Shown: positions 1-8,100 of the stretch, piece by piece | Layout of the letters: each line of letters begins with the position of its first letter | How positions within the stretch are numbered: the stretch's first letter is position 1 | DNA from: Kangiella sp. | GTDB taxonomy: Bacteria; Pseudomonadota; Gammaproteobacteria; Enterobacterales; Kangiellaceae | Assembly (NCBI GenBank): GCA_002733465.1 | Contig: NVVT01000012.1 | Span: 141,435-168,791, forward strand | Direction of reading: 5' to 3' | DNA: 27,357 bases | The notes under the pieces: model-generated | What the model was told of the DNA's origin: nothing | Database searches by the model: none | What the model saw: the letters and a program-made list of their open reading frames with translations, nothing else | Position numbers and translations under genes: made by a program

Positions 1-303
1 CTGGCTATAATGAAAGCACAGAACGTTGATATTACAAACTTTGAGAGTGAGCTTGATGAGTTTAGAACAGGTTTTGCTCGAAACTATGAACTAGCATCCA
101 AGAAATTTAAAACCGCCATTCAGGAGATCGACAAAACGATTGATCATCTTCAGAAGACTAAAGATGCGCTACTCGGTTCTGAAAATAATCTCCGACTTGC
201 TAACAACAAAGCCGATGACCTAACAGTCAAAAAATTAACCAAAAAGAACCCCACAATGGCGGCCAAGTTTGATGAACTAAATGGAGCAAGTGGGTCAGAT
301 TAA
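1..303 (+). CDS. DUF2130 domain protein, C-terminal part (5' truncated)
   Basis: The reading frame is open from the first base (L-A-I-M...), so this is the 3' end of a longer gene that starts outside the window. About 100 residues are visible. They are charged and helical, with the run ASKKFKTAIQEIDKTIDHLQ followed by a conserved-looking SENNLRLANNKADDLTVKKL and NPTMAAKFDEL. This matches my memory of the C-terminus of DUF2130 proteins, which are long coiled-coil proteins of unknown function. No catalytic residues can be named. The stop is TAA at 301-303, and a small dyad follows. The next gene begins about 80 bases later and codes for an exported protein, so the two are probably not functionally coupled. 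Confidence 0.75.
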   Translation: MAIMKAQNVDITNFESELDEFRTGFARNYELASKKFKTAIQEIDKTIDHLQKTKDALLGSENNLRLANNKADDLTVKKLTKKNPTMAAKFDELNGASGSD

Positions 304-310
304 ACAGCTT

Positions 311-326
311 AGGGATTATCATCCCT
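311..326 (+). terminator. Possible weak terminator hairpin
   Basis: AGGGAT (311-316), loop TATC, ATCCCT (321-326) is a perfect 6-bp stem just after the DUF2130 stop codon. The T-rich run (336-342) lies about ten bases beyond the stem, further than in a classic intrinsic terminator, so the call is tentative. Confidence 0.3.
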
Positions 327-384
327 GCTCCCCTTGATTTTTATTATTAATAAAAAATCTAATATAAAAAAGGATAAATTTGGC

Positions 385-972
385 ATGAAGCTTCTTTTAA
401 CATTCAGTTTCATTATTGTGATTAGTTTACCTAGCTCAATTGATGCTAAAAATTTAACACTATCTAAAACTAGCAGTGAAATGCTTTTTAGCTCCATAGA
501 CACATCACCCGAGGGATTTACTTTCGGATATCAAGGAGGTGGTGAGTCATATAAATGGTATCTTGAATATCAAGCTCTAGAAGACAATCAAATAAAATTC
601 GAATATAACTCTTTTAATTTGGGTACGAATTTTAATTTTAGCACTCGTGAAAATATTAGCTACGGGCTTAATTTAGAAGTTGGTACAGGAAGTGCGGATT
701 TAAAAACATCGAGTAATGAATTTGACTATTTCTCCATATCTTCAGGAGGTTTTGCTGAATATAAGCCTACAGAGGTATTTAGTATTATTGCTCGATTACA
801 ATATTCTTTTTACTTTGAATCAACGGCGAATACAGTCTGTAGAGATGGAACAACTTCAGAAAGTACTGGCAGGGGAACTTGTTCGAGCCATGGTGGCATT
901 TCTTTTTTAAATGAAAAATTAGGTAACGCTGATGGGATTAAGTTTAATATTGGAGTACAGCTATACTTTTAG
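385..972 (+). CDS. Small outer-membrane beta-barrel protein
   Basis: This 195-residue protein starts at the ATG at 385, preceded by a purine-rich AAAAAAGGA. A TTG 51 bases upstream keeps the frame open but would bury the signal peptide. Residues 1-21 form a typical Sec signal (MKLLLTFSFIIVISLPSSIDA, with a Lys next). The mature part alternates polar and hydrophobic residues, rich in Tyr, Phe, Gly and Ser, and ends in VQLYF with a terminal Phe, the usual signature of a BAM-assembled outer-membrane barrel. By length, eight strands are likely. Two Cys (in TVCRDG and GTCSSHGG) lie in what should be a loop and could form a disulfide. The family is not recognised beyond the general fold; a porin-like, adhesin-like or structural role cannot be told apart here. 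Confidence 0.7.
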   Translation: MKLLLTFSFIIVISLPSSIDAKNLTLSKTSSEMLFSSIDTSPEGFTFGYQGGGESYKWYLEYQALEDNQIKFEYNSFNLGTNFNFSTRENISYGLNLEVGTGSADLKTSSNEFDYFSISSGGFAEYKPTEVFSIIARLQYSFYFESTANTVCRDGTTSESTGRGTCSSHGGISFLNEKLGNADGIKFNIGVQLYF

Positions 973-1155
973 TGTTTAGAGGTGAAAAATGGAAGTGAAA
1001 TTGAACTGAGGAGTTAAGTCTTGTCGCTTGTATTATTGTCATCGAAATTAGCAGAAGATATTTGGTGATAAGCTTCAACTACAGAAAAGCTAAAATTTAA
1101 ACTGGTTTCAAAGAATTAATGCAAAAATTGATATGGAACACAGTTTTAGGAAAAT

Positions 1156-1181
1156 ATTGTTACTATATTGATAGTAATAAT
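1156..1181. promoter_or_regulatory. Dyad upstream of the small membrane protein gene
   Basis: TTACTAT (1160-1166), spacer ATTG, ATAGTAA (1171-1177) is a perfect inverted repeat. With one G/T mismatch it extends to arms of 11 bases (1156-1166 and 1171-1181). It lies about 30 bases before the start of the three-gene set and has no T tract behind it, so an operator or overlapping promoter is more likely than a terminator. The binding protein is unknown. Confidence 0.35.
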
Positions 1182-1212
1182 AAGTGTGAACGCTAACTTT
1201 AAGGAAAAGTAA

Positions 1213-1422
1213 ATGGAAATACTAACCTTGATACTGCTGTTCACATTCCCTAATCTGGCAGTACTACTAATAATGTATTATCTCTATATCCTGTTTTTGA
1301 AAAAATGGAATGACGATGAAGAGTACGATGAGCGATATGTTAGAGCGCAAAAAACTAAAAGAGTTTGGTGGTTTCTGGGAGTTGCATTTCTGTTAAGTGT
1401 GATAGGTAATTTAATTAAATAA
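1213..1422 (+). CDS. Small two-helix membrane protein
   Basis: This 69-residue protein follows a good ribosome binding site (AAGGAAAAG just before the ATG). It has a long hydrophobic segment at about residues 3-30, a short acidic then basic central stretch (WNDDEEYDERYVRAQKTKR) and a second hydrophobic helix at about 51-67. The fold is therefore a helical hairpin in the inner membrane with a charged loop. No family is recognised. The stop is only 15 bases from the NYN gene, and the glycosylase gene follows 22 bases after that, so the three are probably one transcript. Its role may be to tether or accompany the downstream proteins, but nothing in the sequence proves that. Confidence 0.65.
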   Translation: MEILTLILLFTFPNLAVLLIMYYLYILFLKKWNDDEEYDERYVRAQKTKRVWWFLGVAFLLSVIGNLIK

Positions 1423-1437
1423 AAGGAAAGTGAAAAA

Positions 1438-2142
1438 ATGGAAGATAAACAACGAATAGCTCTATTCATAGACGCTGACAATGCACCGGCATCAAAAATG
1501 GAATTAATACTCTCTGAACTCGCCAAATACGGAGTTGTGAATATTCGAAGAGCCTACGGCAACTGGAAAAATCCAGTCATTCGTCCATGGGAAGAAATTC
1601 TCCATGAATTTGCTATACAACCCATCCAACAATTCGACTTAACAAAAGGAAAAAATGCTGCAGATATTGCCTTGGTCATTGATGTAATGGATGTCCTTTA
1701 CACAAAAAATGTCGACGTGGTCTGTCTCGTATCTTCAGATTGTGATTTCACTCCCTTAGTCACTCGAGCCCTATCAGATGGCAAAGTCGTACTAGGGTTT
1801 GGAGAACGAAAAGCGCCAATGCCATTTGTTAATGCGTGTTCAAAATTTCTCTATCTAGATGAAGCTGAATCAACAACGCCAAAGAAAAATGAAGTTAAGA
1901 AAAGTATTAAATCTGATTCTCGCCTTATCAACCTTTTACGACAGGCTATTGAAGCTCATGCAGATGAAAATGGTTGGGCAACTCTGGGGCCTGTTGGATC
2001 ACACATATCAAACCAAGCATCATTCGATCAAAGAAATTATGGGTTTGTGAAGTTAAGTGACTTATTTAAAGCGATAGATTTATTCGAAACAAAAAAAGCT
2101 GCAGGTAATGGATACAAAGTTCGAGATGCGCGTAAAAAATAA
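1438..2142 (+). CDS. NYN domain (PIN-like) RNase family protein with C-terminal LOTUS/OST-HTH domain
   Basis: This 234-residue protein starts after AAAAGGAAAG. Residues 5-140 form a NYN/LabA (DUF88) PIN-like domain. The first acidic motif is ALFIDADNAP (D12, D14), then NAADIALVID (D76, D82), then VSSDCDFTPLV (S100, D101, D103). These are the carboxylates that bind a divalent metal in PIN/NYN nucleases. A charged linker (about 143-160) leads to a predicted OST-HTH/LOTUS winged helix (about 161-230, with ENGWATLGPVGSHI and FVKLSDLF), a fold used to bind RNA, in particular G-quadruplex RNA. Known family roles point to RNA cleavage or RNA binding in the cytoplasm; the target is unknown. It sits between a membrane hairpin protein and a DNA glycosylase with short gaps. 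Confidence 0.85.
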   Translation: MEDKQRIALFIDADNAPASKMELILSELAKYGVVNIRRAYGNWKNPVIRPWEEILHEFAIQPIQQFDLTKGKNAADIALVIDVMDVLYTKNVDVVCLVSSDCDFTPLVTRALSDGKVVLGFGERKAPMPFVNACSKFLYLDEAESTTPKKNEVKKSIKSDSRLINLLRQAIEAHADENGWATLGPVGSHISNQASFDQRNYGFVKLSDLFKAIDLFETKKAAGNGYKVRDARKK

Positions 2143-2164
2143 GACCTATTTAAGGTAAGAGCAA

Positions 2165-2857
2165 ATGGAAAAATTTAACATAATTCATGAGCGCGCATTA
2201 GAGCGAAAAGGCGGTAAAAAAGGTCTCGCAGAATTAATGCCAGAATCTTTATCCAATAAACAATTAATTGCCACGCCAGATCGAGATTATTTAGCGGCTA
2301 TGACTAAGAAGGTTTTTCAGTCTGGCTTTATTTGGCGAGTGGTTGAAAATAAGTGGGATGGTTTTGAAGAAGTCTTTTGGGGTTTTGAACCTTTTAAATT
2401 AGAGCTGGCTAGTGACGAGCAAATAGATCGCATGGCTCAAGATAAGCGAATTATTCGTAATCATATTAAAGTTAAAGCGGTTAGAGAGAATGCTTATTTT
2501 GTTAAGGAGACCTCGGATAAGCATAAAGGATTTGGTCGTTTCATTGCTGAATGGCCGGTCGCTGAAATCACTCAACTTTGGTTATATTTAAAGAAAGAAG
2601 GGTGTCGATTAGGTGGTAATACAGGTCCTTATTTTTTAAGAGCCATGGGAAAAGATACTTTTTTATTAACCCGCGATACCGTGGCTTATTTTATTGGTCA
2701 AGGATTGGTGGAAAGACATCCAAATTCTCAAAGAGATTTAAAGTTAGTGCAAGCTACCTTTAATGACTGGCAGCAACAAAGCGGTTTAAGTATGGCGGAT
2801 ATGAGCCGAATTGTGGCTTGTTCTTTTGGTGATAATGCGAACTCAAGAAACTATTGA
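2165..2857 (+). CDS. Tag-family DNA-3-methyladenine glycosylase I-like protein
   Basis: This 230-residue protein has a start preceded by AAGGTAAGAG. It carries helix-hairpin-helix glycosylase features of the Tag family: FQSGFIWRVVENKWDGFEE (about 51-69), RIIRNHIKVKAVRENA (about 95-110), GFGRFIAEWP (about 122-131) and GGNTGPYFLRAMG (about 150-162). In the family these form the base pocket that excises 3-methyladenine from alkylated DNA at the start of base excision repair. It differs from classical Tag in lacking the N-terminal Cys/His zinc ligands: the first cysteine is at 147. The N-terminal 35 residues (HERALERKGGKKGLAELMP) are instead a basic stretch. It probably belongs to a divergent Tag subgroup, and substrate range is uncertain. 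It is the last gene of the set starting at 1213. Confidence 0.8.
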   Translation: MEKFNIIHERALERKGGKKGLAELMPESLSNKQLIATPDRDYLAAMTKKVFQSGFIWRVVENKWDGFEEVFWGFEPFKLELASDEQIDRMAQDKRIIRNHIKVKAVRENAYFVKETSDKHKGFGRFIAEWPVAEITQLWLYLKKEGCRLGGNTGPYFLRAMGKDTFLLTRDTVAYFIGQGLVERHPNSQRDLKLVQATFNDWQQQSGLSMADMSRIVACSFGDNANSRNY

Positions 2858-2867
2858 TATAGACAAT

Positions 2868-2895
2868 ATATCACTGTCTTTTAAGCAGTGCATAT
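2868..2895 (+). terminator. Possible terminator after the glycosylase gene
   Basis: ATATCACTG (2868-2876) pairs with CAGTG (2886-2890) and, across a bulged C, with ATAT (2892-2895). Only a few T bases follow. It is well placed eleven bases past the stop codon, but the stem is AT-rich and the T tract short. Confidence 0.3.
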
Positions 2896-2993
2896 TTCAG
2901 CTTGCCTAATCTTAGGTAATTGACGTTTACTAGTATGCTTTGTTGCTAAAAATGAGACCAGTAGAGACTTGAGTAAGTTTAAACGCTACACCA

Positions 2994-3022
2994 TTGATAA
3001 AAGATCCTCTATACTTTAGATA
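2994..3022 (+). promoter_or_regulatory. Candidate sigma70 promoter for the LytS/LytTR pair
   Basis: TTGATA (2994-2999), a 17-base spacer and TAGATA (3017-3022). A run of eight T (3025-3032) lies between this and the start codon. The -35 box is good and the -10 box is modest. There is no Shine-Dalgarno sequence ahead of the ATG at 3056. Confidence 0.35.
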
Positions 3023-3055
3023 ACTTTTTTTTCTCTAACCAATCAATTAATCTAT

Positions 3056-4132
3056 ATGTCGTCAGGAAAAATAACACTTTCTAACAACTCCCAGTTTCTA
3101 TTTTTAAATATTATTGGTTGGGGAGGTTATTGCCTTAGTTCTTATGTTGGCGCTTTTTATTGGGATAAACCCATGAAGTATTATTGGGTGCTGTTTTTAG
3201 GCGCGGTTCTTGGATTAATTGTTAGCTTTATTTTAAGACCTATTTATAGAAAGGTTTGGGACTCGTCCTTCACTACTAGAATCATTACGGTGATTTTGGC
3301 AACCTATTTATGTAGTCTTCTTTGGGTCGTTCCTTATAATCTGACTTACTGGGAAATGTATAAGCATGGATACAGACCTGATGTATGGACAGGATATATT
3401 TGGGGTATTTCAAATATTTATTACATTTTTGTTTGCTGGAGCTGTCTCTATTTTGGTATAAAATTTTACCAAGCGATGCAAGACGCGAGTCAAAGAGAGT
3501 TAAAAGCGAATACCTTGGCTCATGAAGCACAGTTAAAAATGCTGAGATATCAATTAAACCCCCATTTTTTATTTAACACTCTAAATGCTATTTCTACACT
3601 GGTATTGGAAAAGCACGCTATAAGAGCCAATGAAATGGTGGTTCGTTTGTCTAATTTTCTACGTTACTCGTTGGACAATGATCCAATGCAAAAGGTCACC
3701 CTAGAGCAAGAAATTAATACGCTCAATTTATATTTGGATATAGAGAAGGTACGATTTGAAGAACGTTTGAATTTAGATTTTGAAGTGGAAGGCGATGCAG
3801 GCAAAGCGCTAATCCCAAGCCTAATTTTGCAGCCACTTGTTGAAAATTCGATTAAGTATGCGATTGCTGATTCTGAAACGGGAGGCACTATTTCGTTAAG
3901 AGCAAAAATATTTGCTAATGATTTATTAATAGAATTAAAAGATGATGGTCCAGGCGCTAATTTAATTGAAGATAGTTTACCCAATGGACGGGGCGTGGGA
4001 GTTCGAAACACTAAAGACAGATTGAGCGAGTTATACGCCGATAAACACTCTTTTACAATTTCAAATATCGAACCATCAGGTTTACAGGTTAGTATTCGTA
4101 TTCCATTTGAGGTTGCTATTGCTAATAAGTGA
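3056..4132 (+). CDS. LytS/YehU-type membrane sensor histidine kinase
   Basis: This 358-residue protein has about four membrane helices in the first 140 residues (near 15-35, 42-60, 75-95 and 112-137) with little periplasmic sequence, so it may sense the membrane itself. The His_kinase domain (PF06580 type) starts at LRYQLNPHFLFNTLNAI, with phosphoacceptor H170. The ATP-binding part shows the N-box LVENSIKYA (N264), G1 box DDGPG (296-300) and G2 box GRGVGVRNTKDRL (311-323). It should autophosphorylate and pass phosphate to the LytTR regulator 42 bases downstream. No Shine-Dalgarno sequence precedes the ATG (AATCAATTAATCTAT), so translation may be weak. Its stimulus is unknown; the neighbouring efflux operon suggests an envelope or toxic-compound signal. 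Confidence 0.9.
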   Translation: MSSGKITLSNNSQFLFLNIIGWGGYCLSSYVGAFYWDKPMKYYWVLFLGAVLGLIVSFILRPIYRKVWDSSFTTRIITVILATYLCSLLWVVPYNLTYWEMYKHGYRPDVWTGYIWGISNIYYIFVCWSCLYFGIKFYQAMQDASQRELKANTLAHEAQLKMLRYQLNPHFLFNTLNAISTLVLEKHAIRANEMVVRLSNFLRYSLDNDPMQKVTLEQEINTLNLYLDIEKVRFEERLNLDFEVEGDAGKALIPSLILQPLVENSIKYAIADSETGGTISLRAKIFANDLLIELKDDGPGANLIEDSLPNGRGVGVRNTKDRLSELYADKHSFTISNIEPSGLQVSIRIPFEVAIANK

Positions 4133-4174
4133 ATCGATAACCAATTACTTTATAGCAAATGATACGAGGTAGTT

Positions 4175-4981
4175 ATGTCCACCATTCGAACGTTGATTGT
4201 CGACGATGAATCATTAGCACGCAGAGGTCTTTCCCTTCGCCTAGAAAAACATATTGATATCGAAATCATCGCTCAATGTAAGAATGGTCGTGAAGCCCTT
4301 GCTGCAATTGAACAACATTCCCCTGATTTAGTTTTCCTTGATATTCAAATGCCTGGCATCGACGGATTCGAAGTTGTTCGAAAAGTTCAGGCTGATAATA
4401 TGCCTCTTATCGTTTTTGTGACAGCATTTGATCAATATGCCGTTGATGCCTTTGAAGTTCATGCCGTTGATTACGTTCTTAAACCAATAGAAGACCAACG
4501 ATTAACGACCGCGATAGAACGAGTCCGACATCATTTGCAACAACAGGGCGAGAACAATCAGAAAAAACGATTAATGGATTTAATTACTAATATAACCGGT
4601 GAGTCGGTCGAAAAAATAGACCAAATGATTGCCAGTGGTGATATCACAAACAAAAGTTATCCCGACAAAATTGCCATCAAAGACCGAGGAGAAACGACTT
4701 TAGTACCAACAAAGGATATTGCCTGGGTTGATGCTGCTGGTGATTACATGTGCGTCCATACTGACGATGCTGTTCACGTACTTCGTAGTACCATGAAAAA
4801 TCTCGAAAAAAATCTCGATCCCAATAACTTCCAGAGAATTCATCGCTCAACCATTGTTAATTTGGAAATGATCGAAAAAGTTTGTTCGCATATTAATGGC
4901 GAATATTATCTGGTTCTCTCTGGCGGTTCTCGATTAAAGATGAGCCGGGGATACAGGGACAAAATCAGGCATATTATCTAA
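4175..4981 (+). CDS. LytTR-family response regulator
   Basis: This 268-residue protein has a GAGG-like ribosome binding site (ACGAGGTAG) upstream. The receiver domain (1-120) has the acidic pair D10/D11, phosphoacceptor D56 in VFLDIQMPG, T83 and K103 (VLKPIE). A linker follows, then a LytTR DNA-binding domain at about 163-266, with KIAIKDRGETTLVPTKDIAWVDA and, near the end, NFQRIHRSTIVNL and LKMSRGYRD. This is the AlgR/LytR class, which binds short spaced repeats. It forms an operon with the kinase. The only strong repeat structure nearby is the 36-base palindrome 61 bases downstream, before the efflux genes, so autonomous control of that operon is plausible though not shown. Confidence 0.92.
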   Translation: MSTIRTLIVDDESLARRGLSLRLEKHIDIEIIAQCKNGREALAAIEQHSPDLVFLDIQMPGIDGFEVVRKVQADNMPLIVFVTAFDQYAVDAFEVHAVDYVLKPIEDQRLTTAIERVRHHLQQQGENNQKKRLMDLITNITGESVEKIDQMIASGDITNKSYPDKIAIKDRGETTLVPTKDIAWVDAAGDYMCVHTDDAVHVLRSTMKNLEKNLDPNNFQRIHRSTIVNLEMIEKVCSHINGEYYLVLSGGSRLKMSRGYRDKIRHII

Positions 4982-4999
4982 CCTTTGAAATGTTTTTGA

Positions 5000-5022
5000 G
5001 TTAAGTTTTAACGCACTTTTTT
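5000..5022 (+). terminator. Possible weak terminator after the response regulator
   Basis: GTTAA (5000-5004), loop GTT, TTAAC (5008-5012), then CTTTTTT ending at 5022. The stem has only five pairs, mostly A-T, so termination would be leaky at best. Confidence 0.3.
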
Positions 5023-5042
5023 AGATCAAAATATTACGTTTA

Positions 5043-5078
5043 GAAACATTTAGAAACATGGATGTTTCAGAATGTTTC
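5043..5078. promoter_or_regulatory. 36-base nested palindrome, probable operator of the RND efflux genes
   Basis: Four half-sites lie on an exact 10-base register: GAAACATT (5043-5050), GAAACAT (5053-5059), ATGTTTC (5062-5068) and AATGTTTC (5071-5078). The first two are direct repeats, the last two their reverse complements, and all are symmetric about the point between 5060 and 5061. Half-sites one helical turn apart on the same face suit a cooperative dimer-of-dimers regulator. No T tract follows, so it is not a terminator. It lies 121 bases before the RND start codon and 61 bases after the LytTR gene. The regulator is not identified. Confidence 0.6.
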
Positions 5079-5199
5079 CCTCTCAAATTATTACAACAAT
5101 TCATCGCAATTTAAACTCGCTTAGTCGTTAAAATCGTTTTTGAATAATAAAAACTGCTAACATTTTTATAGTCAATCATTGTATAGAGTTAGCCATCTC

Positions 5200-8100
5200 A
5201 TGAAATTAACCAGTCATGCACTAAAAAACCCCGCTTCAGTCGCCGTTGGAATTGCGCTCATTTTATTGGTCGGAATAATGAGTTTAATTAAATTGCCGGT
5301 GCAATTATTTCCAGACATTGAACGACCGAGAATTGCTATTCAAACTCAATGGCGAGCAGCATCTCCAAAAGAAGTTGAGTCGGAACTTATCGAACCTCAA
5401 GAAAAGGTATTACGTGGAATCCCTGGCCTTACTCAAATGAATGCATTTGCTAACCGTGGCGGTTCTTATATAAACTTAGAATTCAGCGTTGAAACCGATA
5501 TGCAACAAACGCTGATTGAAGTGATTAGTCGAATGACTCGAATCCCACAGTTGCCTCGTGATGCAAGGCCACCACAGATTATGCTCGGTGGATTTGGTGG
5601 TGGCACACCGGCACTTACTTTCTTTTTTCTTCAGGCATTACCCGGTAATGAAAAAGAGATTTCGGAATACTTTGACTATGTTGATTCGAGTATTCGTCCG
5701 AGGTTGGAAAGTATTAACGGTGTCGCCAGTGTACAAACTTTTAATCAAAATAATCGAGAAGAATTACAGATCAGATTTGATCCAGCTAAAGCAGCAGAGC
5801 TGGGGATCACTATTCCTAGATTAGTAAACTTAGTTGCGGGTACAAATGATATCTCTGGTGGTTTTGTTGACGTTGGCCGACGTCAATACACGCTAAGATT
5901 TAGTGGTAAATATGAAGCAGAAGATTTATCAGAACTAATATTAGAAAACCGAGGTGGACGAAGTATCAAACTCTCTGATATTGCCACGGTTGAGGTTCGT
6001 CGAAATGATACCAATAACACGGCCTATCAAAATGGAAACCCTGCATTTTCGCTTAGGATTAACAAGTCAAACGGTGCAAATACACTGCAAACTCTTAATG
6101 CGGTTAAACAAGAAGTCGAATTAATTAATAGAGAAATGTTGGCGGATAAAAAATTAGTAATGGTTCAATCATTTGACGCATCTGTATTTATTTATCGAGC
6201 GATTAATTTAGTAACTAACAATTTATTTGCTGGCGTAATATTATCGCTTTTGGTTCTATGGTTTTTTATTCGTCGAGTTAGAGCTACTCTAATTATCGCA
6301 ACAGCGATTCCCGTTTCATTATTAAGTACATTCATCGTTTTAGAAATTACTGGACGTTCCCTTAATATTATTTCTTTAGCCGGTTTAGCTTTTGCTGTAG
6401 GAATGGTATTAGATGCAGCCATTGTAGTGTTAGAAAATATATTGAGAATGCGCGAGAAAGGTAAAAATCATCATGATAGTTCGGAACAAGGCGCCGCACA
6501 AGTTTGGCCAGCGCTACTGGCATCAACCACAACTACCGTCGCTATATTTTTGCCGGTGTTCTTTCTAAAAGATATTGAAGGGCAATTGTTTGGTGACTTA
6601 GCGTTAACGATTGCGATAGCCGTTTCTGTGAGTCTACTAGTCGCGGTTATATTATTACCGGTACTTGCTAGGTACTTAATAAAAGAAAATAAAGTGCTAG
6701 ATCCCAATCAAGCACTTTGGATGAAAATAACTTCGTTAGTTATGTCCATAACCAGTACAGCTACAAAAAGGGTGACCTTGGCAACAAGTTTAATTGCATT
6801 GCCTTTCCTCATAACTTGGATAGCGATGCCAAAACTGGATTACTTACCGCCGGTAAAACGTGATGCAGTTGATGCCAATCTACGTTTTCCTCCCGGAGCC
6901 AATGTTGAAACAATTGACAGAGAAGTTGTGCAACCAATCCTTAAACGATTACAACCTTATATGGACGGTACTAAAGAACCAGCTCTAAAAAATTATTACA
7001 TTTTCACAGGGCCTTTCGGTGGCAACCTGGGTGTGAGAGCTAAAGATCAATCACGGGTTAGCGAGTTACTGGATATTGTCAGAAACGAAATCTTAGTAGA
7101 TTTACCTGATACAACTGCTGTTGCTTATCAAGGCAACTTGTTTGGTGGTTTTGGTGGCGCACGCTCGGTCGCCATTCAACTTCAATCTAAAGATAACGCT
7201 GCGCTGATAAAAGTGGCTGGCGATGGTTTGAAGTGGGTACAAGAGGCAATACCAGGAGCATCAGTTAATACTAATCCAGTATTAGAAGTATCTGAACCAG
7301 AACTACGGTTAATTCCAAATGATCAACGAATTTTAGAGGAAGGTTGGACACGACGACAGTTAGGAACCATCGTAAGAACTTTAGGCGATGGTGTTTTCGT
7401 TGGAGAACATTTTGATGGAAATAAACGTATGAATATAATTTTGCGAGCAGAAGGTTGGAATGGACCCGATAATTTAGCTGACGTACCACTGCTAACGAGT
7501 CAAGGTAACATTACTCAACTTGGTGAATTGGTAAACATTAATCGAACCGTCGGTCCATCTCGACTCACTCGAGTGAATGGTCAACGTACTATTACGTTGA
7601 ATGTTAATCCTCCGGAAGGATGGTCTTTAGAAGAAACAATTGATACTTTACGATCACAAGTCGAACCCAAAATACGCGCCGCACTACCTCAAGATGGCAG
7701 CATTCATTTTGGTGGAAGTGCAGATCAATTGGAAAAAGCGATCTCTGTTATGGGGCAGAACTTTATCTTTGCACTGGTGATTTTATTTCTATTACTAGCG
7801 GCGTTATTTAAATCTGTCAAAGATAGTGCGTTAGTTTTAGTTACAATTCCGTTAGCTACCGTGGGCGGAATCGTCGCTTTACAAGCCCTAAATTTAATTG
7901 CGTTTCAACCGCTCGATTTATTAACCATGATCGGTTTTATTATTTTACTAGGTTTAGTGGTAAACAATGCCATTTTATTGGTTCACCAAACAAGACTAGC
8001 AGAGCAGCAAGGATTAACTCGAACCGATGCGATTGAGCAATCTTTGAAATTGAGACTTCGACCGATCTTTATGAGTACACTCACTAGCTTTTTTGGAATG

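Noticed and set aside
334..384. TTG start 51 bases upstream for the outer-membrane protein
   Set aside because: It buries the signal peptide behind a basic stretch; the ATG at 385 has a better ribosome binding site.
3664..4011. Minus-strand 115-residue reading frame inside the LytS-like kinase gene
   Set aside because: It mirrors the conserved kinase domain on the other strand; Ser/Lys-rich composition fits a shadow frame.
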